Shown here one piece after another: positions 46,022 through 54,453 of a stretch of DNA of 64,000 bases (within the stretch, counting starts at the first letter, position 1; every line of letters begins with the position of its first letter). A program made the position numbers and the translations under genes. The notes beneath the pieces were generated by a model. The model saw nothing but the letters and a program-made list of their open reading frames with translations, had not been told where the DNA came from and searched no databases. The stretch is from contig NZ_CP075191.1 of NCBI RefSeq assembly GCF_020510625.1, forward strand, positions 2,208,001 to 2,272,000, given 5' to 3'. The stretch comes from Ferribacterium limneticum (lineage in GTDB: Bacteria > Pseudomonadota > Gammaproteobacteria > Burkholderiales > Rhodocyclaceae).

Positions 46022-47696
46022 TTACGTCAATTCCGAGGCGTTCCGGCGCCACATCTCACGTCTGCGGTCCTCTCTCGCAGCGCACGGCCACGACACGACA
46101 TGTGAGTTCATCACCGAGCACACCTATATCCGGGGCCGGAAGTTCTCGTTCAAGGACCACGAGTACCAAGAAAAAATCCTGAGAGACAACTCGCAGGAGA
46201 AGGTGGTCAAGAAGGCGGCGCAGATGGGCCTGTCGGAAATCTTCGCCCGCCTTGCCTTGGCCAAGTCGGTGCTGGTGAACGGGTTCTCGACGATCTACAC
46301 CCTGCCCGCGGCGACCGCGGCGCAGAACTTCATGAAGACCCGGATTGACCCGGTGATCGACAGCTCTGAGTATCTGCGTGACGCGGTTTCCGGCGACATC
46401 GACAACTCGTCCATGAAGCAGTTCGGCGACTCCTTCCTCTATCTGAAGGGTGCGCAGGTCGATCGTCAGGCCATCTCCGTCCCTGCCGACTTGCTGATCA
46501 ACGATGAAGTGGACAACTCGTCGCAGGAGGTCATGACGCTGTACGAGTCACGCCTCAACCACTCGTCCTACGCTGAGAAGATCAAGCTCTCCACGCCGTC
46601 GATCCCGGACTTCGGCATCGACTTGCTGTTCAAGGAGTCGCGCCAGCACTTCAACTTGTGCAAGTGCAACCATTGCGGGCACTGGTTCTTCCCTCAGTAC
46701 TACGAGAACGTGGTCATTCCGGACTTCAATCGTGACCTAGACAGGATCACCAAGGGGGATTTCCGCAGTCACAGCTTCCGCTGGCAGGAAGCTTACGTGG
46801 CTTGCCCTGAGTGCTGGAAGCCGGTCGATCTGGGGCCGGCGAACCGGGAGTGGGTCGTCAAGAATCCGGGTGACGCCTACGTCGCCGCAGGCTATCAGTG
46901 CTCTCCGTTTGACTGCCCGGCCATCATCAAGCCTTCGGCCCTGATCAAGTCCAGCGTCGAATACAAGCGCCCGCAAGACTTCCGGAATCAGCGCCTGGGC
47001 GAGTCGATGGAGGACAAGGAGTCGAGCTTTGACCTTGAAGAACTCAACCGAGCCTTGATCAGCGAGTACCCGGGCGGCGGCTTCAGCTACGTCATGGGGC
47101 TTGATATGGGCTTGATCTGCTGGTGCACGATCGCCGCGGTGTGCGGCGACGGCACGCTGATCATCGTCAAGACTGAGGGCATCCCGATGCACAAAGTCAA
47201 GCAGCGGCGAGCCGAGCTGGCCAAGCAGTATCGGGTCCGCATGACGGTGGTGGATTCGGTGCCCTACGCCGAGACGGTCCTGTCCATGCAGCAGGACGAC
47301 AACAACCTGTTCGCCGCGGTCTATGTCGAGACCAAGGGCATCGAGCTGTTCAGGGTCAAGGATCAGGAAGAAGACGACGAGAAGGCTCAGGAGCAGATCA
47401 AGCAGGTCAATGTGGTGCGGAACCGGGGCTTCGACCAAGTCATGCTCGAACTGCGCAGCGGGCGCATCCTGAAGGTCATGGACGAGAACGACGATCTCTG
47501 GAAGGAACACCTGCGAGACCAGAAGCGGGTCAAGGAATTCCGGAACGAGGAGCTCATCATGGTCTGGAAGAAATCCAAGGGTGACGATCACCTTCATCAC
47601 TCCCTGCTCTACACCCTTGTCGCCTCGCGTATGCTGGGTGTATCAGCGGGCGTCCTTGAGGGCGTACCTATCATCTTGGGCAAGTTCGGAGTTTGA
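46002..47696 (+). CDS. Terminase large subunit, GpA family
   Basis: The 564-residue motor protein pumps DNA into the prohead and cuts it. KVVKKAAQMGLSEIF is the Walker A-like segment (about 68-81), LLINDEVDNS the Walker B (about 165-174). A zinc-finger-like region has CKCNHCGHWF and CPECWK. The nuclease domain starts with VMGLDMGLICWC, giving the first catalytic Asp. This combination marks the lambda gpA group, which usually cuts at cos sites. Confidence 0.9.
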   Translation: MNTNAPDYVNSEAFRRHISRLRSSLAAHGHDTTCEFITEHTYIRGRKFSFKDHEYQEKILRDNSQEKVVKKAAQMGLSEIFARLALAKSVLVNGFSTIYTLPAATAAQNFMKTRIDPVIDSSEYLRDAVSGDIDNSSMKQFGDSFLYLKGAQVDRQAISVPADLLINDEVDNSSQEVMTLYESRLNHSSYAEKIKLSTPSIPDFGIDLLFKESRQHFNLCKCNHCGHWFFPQYYENVVIPDFNRDLDRITKGDFRSHSFRWQEAYVACPECWKPVDLGPANREWVVKNPGDAYVAAGYQCSPFDCPAIIKPSALIKSSVEYKRPQDFRNQRLGESMEDKESSFDLEELNRALISEYPGGGFSYVMGLDMGLICWCTIAAVCGDGTLIIVKTEGIPMHKVKQRRAELAKQYRVRMTVVDSVPYAETVLSMQQDDNNLFAAVYVETKGIELFRVKDQEEDDEKAQEQIKQVNVVRNRGFDQVMLELRSGRILKVMDENDDLWKEHLRDQKRVKEFRNEELIMVWKKSKGDDHLHHSLLYTLVASRMLGVSAGVLEGVPIILGKFGV

Positions 47697-47735
47697 CACC
47701 TTGAACTTAGAAGAGCGACAACGTAGAATCCAAGT

Positions 47736-48077
47736 ATGAAAGCTCGAATTCTCCTTGGCGCCATCCTCCTTTATTTCGTCTGCCTCTACTGGCTGGTGGA
47801 GAACCGCGTGCGTGGCTGGCTCGGCCTGAAGATCGAGCACAACTGCTTCACGGATGCCTGGGCCAATTTTGACTACGATGCCGGCGACGGCTTCATGCCG
47901 CACAAGTCGCTGTCGGGCTGGTTTCCCCACGTCGTTATCGTGAAGGGTGCACGGGCAGAGAACCGCATGCAGCTCAGCCTGACGGAGTATGTGCCGGTCA
48001 AGCGCCGACCCGATATGAAACTACCTCCCCGCAAGTTCAAGGGGATCAAGAAGACGCAGCGGTTCGTTGCGCTCTAA
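47736..48077 (+). CDS. Membrane-anchored small protein (113 aa)
   Basis: An N-terminal hydrophobic helix (ILLGAILLYFVCLYWLVE) is followed by a soluble domain with PHKSLSGWFPHVVIVKG. In gammaproteobacterial phages similar proteins sit next to the terminase, role unknown. Confidence 0.65.
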   Translation: MKARILLGAILLYFVCLYWLVENRVRGWLGLKIEHNCFTDAWANFDYDAGDGFMPHKSLSGWFPHVVIVKGARAENRMQLSLTEYVPVKRRPDMKLPPRKFKGIKKTQRFVAL

Positions 48078-48104
48078 ATCAACAAGATCATCAAGGAGAT
48101 GACA

Positions 48105-48980
48105 ATGGGCATGGCGAACGGCACACCTGATTTTTTGGTCGATATCGACGGCATCGGTTTTGGTTTCAGGGATCGCGGCGGCAAGGCACGTGCGGTGCCC
48201 TTCTGGTCTGATGACGGCACGCAGCTGATTGGTCCGGACAATCTCCCAGTATCCCTCGGAGGTAGCGGTGGTGGTTTCAACCAGGCTCAGGTTGAAGCCC
48301 TTGCTGACGCCCAAATCAATGCGCAGAAGGGTCAGCCCAACGGCATCCTCGCTCTTGATGCAGATGGAGTTGCACACGCCAGTATCGTCCCGAGGCAAGC
48401 TGCCCTTGCCACCCTGACCACTCTTATCAACGGTGGAGGGGAAATTGCTGTTGCTACAGACGTTGATGCTCTCGTTGTGCTGAATGACGCTGGCGCAAAG
48501 GTGTTTGGATTGGTACCAGTGGATTTTTATAACGCAAGTAACAATTCGGCACAGCTTGTTACACTTAAAAACCGTGATGGGGTATCCCTTAGCCTTGCTA
48601 GTACAGCTTCGATGTCACTTATGAGTGCTTCGTCTCTCCTAATGCAAGTTAAAGCCTCAAGCGTTTCTGGGGCTAGTCTCCCTCCAATTACGCTTCAAGG
48701 TGGTCACAGCACGCACGCAACAGCAGGAACTGGTGGCTCTGTCTATGTACAGCTAGGCAAGGGTGCTACTGCTACAGGTGAGTTTGCTGTACTGACTGCA
48801 AATGATTTTATGCCACTTAATATCACTGAAGTGGCAGGTGAAGCTGTGATCGGGTTCTTCGAGGCTGCACCTGTTGCACAGCCCACCGTGTCAGGCTCTC
48901 GTGGTGGAAACGCGGCTCTGGCGAGCCTGCTCACGGCACTAGCCAGCTTGGGGTTGATCGTCAACAGCACTACTGCATAA
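48105..48980 (+). CDS. Putative head fibre or decoration protein (291 aa)
   Basis: The ATG at 48105 has AAGGAG six bases upstream; an earlier ATG lies in the box itself. The middle is a low-complexity Ser/Thr/Gly-rich beta region. The end SRGGNAALASLLTALASLGLI recurs at the C-termini of phage head-fibre-like proteins and may be the part that attaches to the capsid. It is richer in A+T than its neighbours. Confidence 0.6.
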   Translation: MGMANGTPDFLVDIDGIGFGFRDRGGKARAVPFWSDDGTQLIGPDNLPVSLGGSGGGFNQAQVEALADAQINAQKGQPNGILALDADGVAHASIVPRQAALATLTTLINGGGEIAVATDVDALVVLNDAGAKVFGLVPVDFYNASNNSAQLVTLKNRDGVSLSLASTASMSLMSASSLLMQVKASSVSGASLPPITLQGGHSTHATAGTGGSVYVQLGKGATATGEFAVLTANDFMPLNITEVAGEAVIGFFEAAPVAQPTVSGSRGGNAALASLLTALASLGLIVNSTTA

Positions 48981-48982
48981 AT

Positions 48983-50194
48983 ATGCCTTCAGTTGTCTTT
49001 GATGGCGGAGGTGGCAGTATTCGCGCCTTCGTCGGCGCTGAAAACCCAACAGTTGCAATAGCTCCAACACAGGAGGTAGTTGCAACCTTTTCTGAACCAG
49101 TTCAAACGCAAGACATAGTTCTCAATAAGGTAACTGATGAAGCTGTGAGAACTAACGCGCAGGTGACTGTTACAGAAAGCTCGATACGCCCTGGATATAC
49201 CTTCTCCAACCAAACACCTGCTGTTTGTACGATTGACGGCAGTGGGCTAGTTACGTGCGTTGGGCCGGGTGGATTGGCGAAAATCAGAGTGCGCACACTC
49301 TGTGCTGAATATGAAGTGTCGCAATATCTGAGCTATGCCCCTGTTGTTCATGAGCAGGTCAGTTCGTATGCTGCAGGCTCACTGGCCTGGCACATAGACA
49401 ACGCAATCAGGGGCATGATTGAAGGTAAGACAGGTGACGCCAGTACGCGCAACCTGTTTCTCACTGCAAGTGGCGGCACATCTGCCCCGAACTACATCAG
49501 GAATCCGAACCTGTTCTCGGGCGCACTTGATCTGTCCGCAATCACGGTTGCAACAGCGGGCCTGCCTGCTGTTCTCATCTCACCTAGACACCTGATGGTG
49601 GGTCACGCTACTTTACCAAACAACAGCCAAGTGGTTTTCAAGGATAGCGCTGGAGATTACCAGACGAGAACTGTTCAAAGCAGTATTGCTGTGCGTATTG
49701 GCGGAGACAACAGTGTGGCCCTGCTGAACGAGGCAGTCACCTCGATAGAGCCGATCTCGTTTCTACCTGCAACATGGGCAAATTACATCCCGTCTTTCAG
49801 GGCAGAGGCCTATGTAGATAGTCAGCTATACCCAATCCCAGTACTTAATATCGGGCGAACCGCGGCAACGCGCCTCCGAGTAATACCTTCACGTGTCAGT
49901 GGAAACAACTGGTGGACGGGCACAATGGCTATCACACCCTCCGCATTCGCTGATTGGGGAACCAATCACTCCAATCCAGCCCTCGCCGGGGTTATTGGGG
50001 GAGATAGTAATGGGCCTGTGTTTGTGCCGATAAACGGAAAACCTGTTCTGCTGCACTGCATGAACTTCGGCGGTTTAGGTGGAAGTGGCGACTTCTACCC
50101 GGCCATGCTTGACCAGATTGATGCAGCGATGACCAGTCTGGGTGGCGGGTATGTTTCCACAAAGGCTGACATCACAATGTTCCCAAGTTACTAG
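48983..50194 (+). CDS. Ig-like plus trypsin-like-fold virion protein (403 aa)
   Basis: Residues about 20-120 look like an Ig-like/Big_2 domain (VCTIDGSGLVTCVGPGGLAK). From about 190 on the sequence follows the chymotrypsin fold: LISPRHLMVGHA (His208), RIGGDNSVALL (Asp242) and GGDSNGPVFVPINGKPVLL (Ser342 in GDSNGP). This would be a complete His-Asp-Ser set. It lies two bases after the head-fibre-like gene and before the portal, so it may be a capsid surface protein that binds or cuts host surface proteins. Activity is unproven. Confidence 0.62.
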   Translation: MPSVVFDGGGGSIRAFVGAENPTVAIAPTQEVVATFSEPVQTQDIVLNKVTDEAVRTNAQVTVTESSIRPGYTFSNQTPAVCTIDGSGLVTCVGPGGLAKIRVRTLCAEYEVSQYLSYAPVVHEQVSSYAAGSLAWHIDNAIRGMIEGKTGDASTRNLFLTASGGTSAPNYIRNPNLFSGALDLSAITVATAGLPAVLISPRHLMVGHATLPNNSQVVFKDSAGDYQTRTVQSSIAVRIGGDNSVALLNEAVTSIEPISFLPATWANYIPSFRAEAYVDSQLYPIPVLNIGRTAATRLRVIPSRVSGNNWWTGTMAITPSAFADWGTNHSNPALAGVIGGDSNGPVFVPINGKPVLLHCMNFGGLGGSGDFYPAMLDQIDAAMTSLGGGYVSTKADITMFPSY

Positions 50195-50201
50195 CTTGCC
50201 C

Positions 50202-50220
50202 TTGGCACGGTTTTCGCTTA
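50202..50220 (+). promoter_or_regulatory. Sigma-54-like late promoter before the portal gene
   Basis: TTGGCACGGTTTTCGCTTA has GG and GC exactly 10 bp apart, the -24/-12 pattern of sigma-54. A near copy (17 of 22 bases) lies before the tail tube gene at 60148-60166. Both are in gaps of the late region, so they may be phage late promoters of another type. Confidence 0.5.
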
Positions 50221-50256
50221 TCCTCGGTCAAAATAACAAGAGAGGTAAAAACCTCC

Positions 50257-51789
50257 ATGGGCATTCGCGAATTTTTCACGAACCTGAGTGCGGCAGCCGG
50301 CCTAGCGCCGGTCGCTGAACCAAAGGTAAAACGAGGGCCGTTGGCCCTTCCGTCTTTTCTCAAGACAGCTAGGCCGTCAACGTCTTCCTCTCTGCCAAGG
50401 GAAGACCGAAACATCGCCTCCAAAGACTTGACCACCCTAAGAACGGGGGCGAGTACGAACGCGGTCATGCGCGAGTTCATCGCCACGTCTCCGGACCTGA
50501 GCGCAGCTGTCTTCGCTTACACCCGCTCGGCGATCACCTCCAAATTCACGGCCTACGCCAAAAACCCGGACGGCACCTTCAACCCTGAAGCGACCAGCCT
50601 TCTGCAGCAGCTGATCACCCGCTTCAACGTCCTGCCGAACTACGACAACGGCTACGCGTCGATGGGCTCCATGACCGGCATCAGCGAGTCGCTGGTCAAG
50701 GAGTGCATGAGCTACGGTGCCATGGCCTGTGAGCTTGTGCTTGACAAGGCTCGGCTGCCTGCCTACATCCAGCCGCTGTCGGTTACGCACATCAAGTTCT
50801 ACCCGGACAGCAAGGGCATCCTGCGGCCCAAGCAGGAGCTTTCAGGCAACAAGGTTGATCTCGACAACCCCTGCTTTTTCTATATGGCGCTCGACCAGGA
50901 CCTGCTTCAGCCTTACGCATCGTCGCCGATGGAGCCGGCCCTGCAGCCGAGCCTGTTTGCCGCCGAGTTCCTCAACGACATCCGGCGCGTCGTGCAGACG
51001 GCCATCCACCCTCGCCTGCACGTCACTATCGACGAGGCCAAGCTGTCGCGCAGCATCCCTGCCGAAGCTCAGCATGACCCAGTCAAGAAGGCCGAGTGGG
51101 TAGCTGGCGTCGTCGCCCAGATCAAGGACTCAGTAACCAACCTTGCACCTGACGAGGCTCTGGTCACCCTTGATTCTCTCGGCATCAACCTGCTGAACAA
51201 CGGCAACATCAGCCTGGCGGACGAGTACAAGATCATCCGCGACATCTCGGACGCCAAGCTCGCGACCGGAGCCAAGACCCTGCCAGCCATCCTTGGCCAC
51301 GGCACGATGTCGAGCAACATCGCTTCGACCGAGACGATGCTGTTCATGCGCAATGCACAGGGCGTCCAGACCAAGGTCAATGAGCTCTACTCCCGTCTCT
51401 TCACCTTGGCGCTGCGCCTTTACGGCATGGACGTCTATGTCGAGTTCGCCTACGCACCGATCGACCTGCGTCCTGAAGCGGAGATGGAGACGTTCAAGTC
51501 ACTCAAGCAGTCCCGTGTGCTGGAACTGTTGAGCATCGGCATGCTGACAGACGACGAGGCCTGCCTTGACCTGACCGGCCACCTGCCTCCGCAGGGCTAC
51601 AAGCCGCTGGCCGGCACGATGTTCAAGAGCAAGTCAGGGGCTACCGACAGCAACCCGAACGGCGACTCGAACAGCGGCTCGACGCTCAACCAGAACCTCA
51701 ACTCCGACGCGCCCAAGGGCGTGAAGGGCCAAAACAAGAAGGCTGACCCCATGAAAGCAAACCTTGTCGCAATCGCTGGTGGCAACTGA
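50257..51789 (+). CDS. Portal protein
   Basis: The 510-residue protein forms the ring through which DNA enters. The order is right (terminase, portal, protease, capsid). ISESLVKECMSYGAMACELV and VTHIKFYPDSKGILRP fit the portal stem/wing region of phage portals, and the C-terminus is a low-complexity Asn/Ser tail. AGAGAGG-like bases precede the ATG. Confidence 0.85.
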   Translation: MGIREFFTNLSAAAGLAPVAEPKVKRGPLALPSFLKTARPSTSSSLPREDRNIASKDLTTLRTGASTNAVMREFIATSPDLSAAVFAYTRSAITSKFTAYAKNPDGTFNPEATSLLQQLITRFNVLPNYDNGYASMGSMTGISESLVKECMSYGAMACELVLDKARLPAYIQPLSVTHIKFYPDSKGILRPKQELSGNKVDLDNPCFFYMALDQDLLQPYASSPMEPALQPSLFAAEFLNDIRRVVQTAIHPRLHVTIDEAKLSRSIPAEAQHDPVKKAEWVAGVVAQIKDSVTNLAPDEALVTLDSLGINLLNNGNISLADEYKIIRDISDAKLATGAKTLPAILGHGTMSSNIASTETMLFMRNAQGVQTKVNELYSRLFTLALRLYGMDVYVEFAYAPIDLRPEAEMETFKSLKQSRVLELLSIGMLTDDEACLDLTGHLPPQGYKPLAGTMFKSKSGATDSNPNGDSNSGSTLNQNLNSDAPKGVKGQNKKADPMKANLVAIAGGN

Positions 51790-53018
51790 TGGCTTATAGC
51801 ACTGAGGAGATTGTCGCAGCCTATATGGCCAACGGGCAGAGTCAGCGAGCCACGTCACGGGTTCTGAACATGGCCGTCTCGACTGTTCAGTATCACCTGG
51901 ACAAAGCTGGACTTCGCGGCGCCGTGGCTCAGCTGGCTGCCGAGGTGAAGCCCGAGGCGCTGACGCAGGAACTCATCCTTGCTGACAAGGTCAAGCAGCT
52001 GGAAGCCCAGCTCGCCCTGTTCAAGCGAGAGACACTGGACGACCACTATGTCAAAACCAAAATCCTTGGCATCAAGGAAGAGTTCGACCAACTGGCTCCA
52101 CCGATCTGGCTGACTACGCCATCCAGCAGCGGGCACAGCCTTTCGGTACCAACTCTGCTGCTGTCTGACCTGCATTGGGGCGAAGTCGTGGATGCCAAGC
52201 AAGTCTCTGGGATCAACGAATACAACATCGGGATAGCTAACCGGCGCCTGGATACGGTCATCGAAAAGGCTGTCATGCTGCTCCGTGAGCACATCGCTGG
52301 TGTGGATTACCCGGGTTTTGTCCTCTGTCTTGGTGGCGACCTCCTTGCCGGCGATATCCACGATGAGCTCAAGGAGACCAACGATGGTCCGACCTTCCCA
52401 GCGCTGCTCAACTTATTGTCGGCCCTGATCTCGAAGATTGAGTTCCTTGCTGATGAGTTTGACTACGTGTATGTCCCATGCGTGGCCGGCAACCATGGTC
52501 GCACGACGCGCAAGCCCCGCGCCAAGCACCGCAACGAGACGAACCTAGACTGGTTGCTGTACCAGTTCCTTGCCCTGCACTTCCAAGGCGATTCCCGCGT
52601 TGTCATCGACGCGCCGACTAGCCCTGAGCTGACCTACAAGGTATTCAATCATACCTACCACCTGTGCCACGGTGACCAGCTTGGCAAGGGTGGCGACGGC
52701 ATCATTGGTTCTTTTGGCCCGATCATCCGTGGTGATCACAAGCGGCGCTCGCTGCAGTCCCAGCTGAACAAGCCGTACAACACGATGATCCACGGCCACT
52801 ACCACACGTATGCCGCGACCCAGCGCTTCATCTCGAACGGTTCGCTGGTTGGCTACGACGAATACGCCATGGCCTGTGGCTTCGGCTACGAGATACCCCA
52901 GCAGGCATTCTGGCTGACGCATGCCGAGCATGGCATCACCTTCTCGATGCCGGTTCATGCGGAAGAGCCAAAGAAGGTTGCGCCGGCCAAGTGGGTTTCC
53001 TTCGAGGAGCGCACGTGA
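51789..53018 (+). CDS. Metallophosphoesterase with N-terminal helix-turn-helix (409 aa)
   Basis: The first 42 residues (MAYSTEEIVAAYMANGQSQR, STVQYHLDKAGLRG) form a helix-turn-helix. A coiled linker leads to a calcineurin-like domain: LLSDLHWGE, LGGDLLAGDIHDE, AGNHGRTTR, CHGDQL and IHGHYHT supply all five metal-binding blocks. It overlaps the portal stop (TGATG) and the endolysin start. A DNA-binding phosphoesterase in the middle of head genes is unusual; it could process DNA ends during packaging. Confidence 0.82.
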   Translation: MAYSTEEIVAAYMANGQSQRATSRVLNMAVSTVQYHLDKAGLRGAVAQLAAEVKPEALTQELILADKVKQLEAQLALFKRETLDDHYVKTKILGIKEEFDQLAPPIWLTTPSSSGHSLSVPTLLLSDLHWGEVVDAKQVSGINEYNIGIANRRLDTVIEKAVMLLREHIAGVDYPGFVLCLGGDLLAGDIHDELKETNDGPTFPALLNLLSALISKIEFLADEFDYVYVPCVAGNHGRTTRKPRAKHRNETNLDWLLYQFLALHFQGDSRVVIDAPTSPELTYKVFNHTYHLCHGDQLGKGGDGIIGSFGPIIRGDHKRRSLQSQLNKPYNTMIHGHYHTYAATQRFISNGSLVGYDEYAMACGFGYEIPQQAFWLTHAEHGITFSMPVHAEEPKKVAPAKWVSFEERT

Positions 53019-53530
53019 TCAGGCAGCGCATCCTTGTCGGAGCACTCTCCCTATCGGCTGCCGGCTTCGCTGGCATTGCCCTGCAGGAGGGTTACACCGA
53101 GCAGGCGATTGTGCCTGTGCCTGGCGATCCGCATACCTTTGGGATAGGTTCCACCACCGGCCCAGACGGCAAGCCTGTCAAAGCAGGTGACAAGATCAAG
53201 CCGACGCAGGCAATCCGCCTTGCTGTGCGTGACATTGAGGACAAAGAAGTGCGCCTGCGGGCCTGCTTCGGCGATGTTGCCCTCTACCAGCATGAGTACG
53301 ATGCGTTTGTCGACCTTTCCTATAATGTCGGCGTTGGCGCCGTGTGCAACTCCTCGATCCCGAAGAAGTTGAAGGCGGAACAGCACGAACTGGCCTGCAA
53401 CACGATCCTCGACTTCAAGTCTGTCCAGCACCGGAACTGCTGCCTGCCGGCGAACCGTAGGTTCTGCGGCGGCGTGTGTGACCGGCGCAAGGAGATGGCG
53501 GCACTGTGCCTGACCGGAGTGCGCAAATGA
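53015..53530 (+). CDS. Endolysin, lysozyme family GH24 with signal-anchor N-terminus
   Basis: A GTG at 53015 overlaps the preceding TGA. A hydrophobic N-terminus (ILVGALSLSAAGFAGIAL) suggests a signal-anchor-release endolysin. GYTEQAIVPVPGDPHTFGIG with a following Thr gives the Glu-Asp-Thr active site, and YQHEYDAFVDLSYNVG matches the GH24 family. The enzyme cuts peptidoglycan at lysis. Confidence 0.88.
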   Translation: MIRQRILVGALSLSAAGFAGIALQEGYTEQAIVPVPGDPHTFGIGSTTGPDGKPVKAGDKIKPTQAIRLAVRDIEDKEVRLRACFGDVALYQHEYDAFVDLSYNVGVGAVCNSSIPKKLKAEQHELACNTILDFKSVQHRNCCLPANRRFCGGVCDRRKEMAALCLTGVRK

Positions 53531-53709
53531 AGGCTTTCGATCTCGCTGCCGGCATCACCATCGTGCTCATCCTCAGCTTGCAGGCAGCCTCCTTCTGGGC
53601 GCTTTCTACCCACGAGCTCAGCTTCAAGGACTATGCCGCACTCTGGGCACCTGCCCTCACCCTCGCTCTCGGTTACTGGTTTCGTGGTACGCAGGCGGTG
53701 ACGCAATGA
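53527..53709 (+). CDS. Small two-helix membrane protein, holin-like (60 aa)
   Basis: The ATG overlaps the endolysin stop. Two hydrophobic helices (LAAGITIVLILSLQAASFWA and YAALWAPALTLALGYW) with a short loop fit a small holin or antiholin. It lies within the lysis cassette. Confidence 0.6.
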   Translation: MKAFDLAAGITIVLILSLQAASFWALSTHELSFKDYAALWAPALTLALGYWFRGTQAVTQ

Positions 53710-54236
53710 ACCCCTACCTGATCCTTGCCCTCATCGTTGCATGGGGCCTGTCCCTTGTTGGCGTTGGCAACTGGCAGTACGACGCTGGCGTGACGAGCGA
53801 GCGCTTGGTCTGGCAGAGCCAGCAAAGCACGCAGTTGCGTACCGCACTCGCCGACGTTAGCCGGTTGCAGAAGCAGGCCCGTGACGATGAAGCCACGCAC
53901 GCCAAAGCTCTAGCCGACAACTCTGCCCACTACCAGGAGCAACTACTCAATGAAAAAGCTACCAATGCTCGCCGCGTTGCTGACATTCGCAATGGCACTC
54001 TCAAGCTGCGCCAGCCAACCGGCCTTAACGCCAACGCTGCAAGTGGAGTCAAGGCGCCTGGCACCAGCCCCAGCGGATGTGATGGTCAAGCGGGAGCCGA
54101 ATTTTCGATCGAGACTGCTGAGTACCTTTACAACCTCGCAGGAGAAGCAGACGAGGTTGTCATCCAGCTCGGAGCCTGCCAGCAAGTAGTTATCGAAGAC
54201 AGAAAAACAGTGAATACGGAGAACGAAAGTGATTGA
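53706..54236 (+). CDS. Rz-like inner-membrane spanin
   Basis: One N-terminal membrane helix (YLILALIVAWGLSLVGVG) and a long periplasmic coiled coil with a final helical part. Together with the embedded Rz1 lipoprotein it would fuse inner and outer membranes at the last step of lysis. Overlaps the upstream gene by four bases. Confidence 0.82.
   Translation: MNPYLILALIVAWGLSLVGVGNWQYDAGVTSERLVWQSQQSTQLRTALADVSRLQKQARDDEATHAKALADNSAHYQEQLLNEKATNARRVADIRNGTLKLRQPTGLNANAASGVKAPGTSPSGCDGQAGAEFSIETAEYLYNLAGEADEVVIQLGACQQVVIEDRKTVNTENESD
53950..54189 (+). CDS. Rz1-like outer-membrane spanin lipoprotein, embedded in Rz in another frame
   Basis: MKKLPMLAALLTFAMALSSC ends in a lipobox (LSSC, Cys20). 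The mature part is short and contains prolines, as in Rz1. It lies wholly inside the Rz gene in the +1 frame, the lambda arrangement. Confidence 0.82.
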   Translation: MKKLPMLAALLTFAMALSSCASQPALTPTLQVESRRLAPAPADVMVKREPNFRSRLLSTFTTSQEKQTRLSSSSEPASK

Positions 54237-54453
54237 AGTAGGTGAAAAGGTATCGAGCGTAATTACTTACACCTCAAGCGGCAGTGTTCTGCTGTTTGGT
54301 TGGTTGATTAGTGACCTCAGTATGGCTATTGCGGCAGCCGTTGCAATCCTTGGCTACCTCACTGGACTGTTCTTTCAGATGAAGCACCTGAAGATTAAAG
54401 AGCGTGAGCTTGAAGCTCGCCTAGCCGGCAACACCGAGGAGGAAGTAACGTGA
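54229..54453 (+). CDS. Holin, two-helix class II type (74 aa)
   Basis: Starts at GTG 54229 behind GGAGAACGAAA. SSGSVLLFGWLISDLSMAIA and AVAILGYLTGLFFQMKHL are two membrane helices with a basic C-terminus, like lambdoid S21-type pinholins. It overlaps the Rz stop and the protease start. Confidence 0.75.
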   Translation: MIEVGEKVSSVITYTSSGSVLLFGWLISDLSMAIAAAVAILGYLTGLFFQMKHLKIKERELEARLAGNTEEEVT

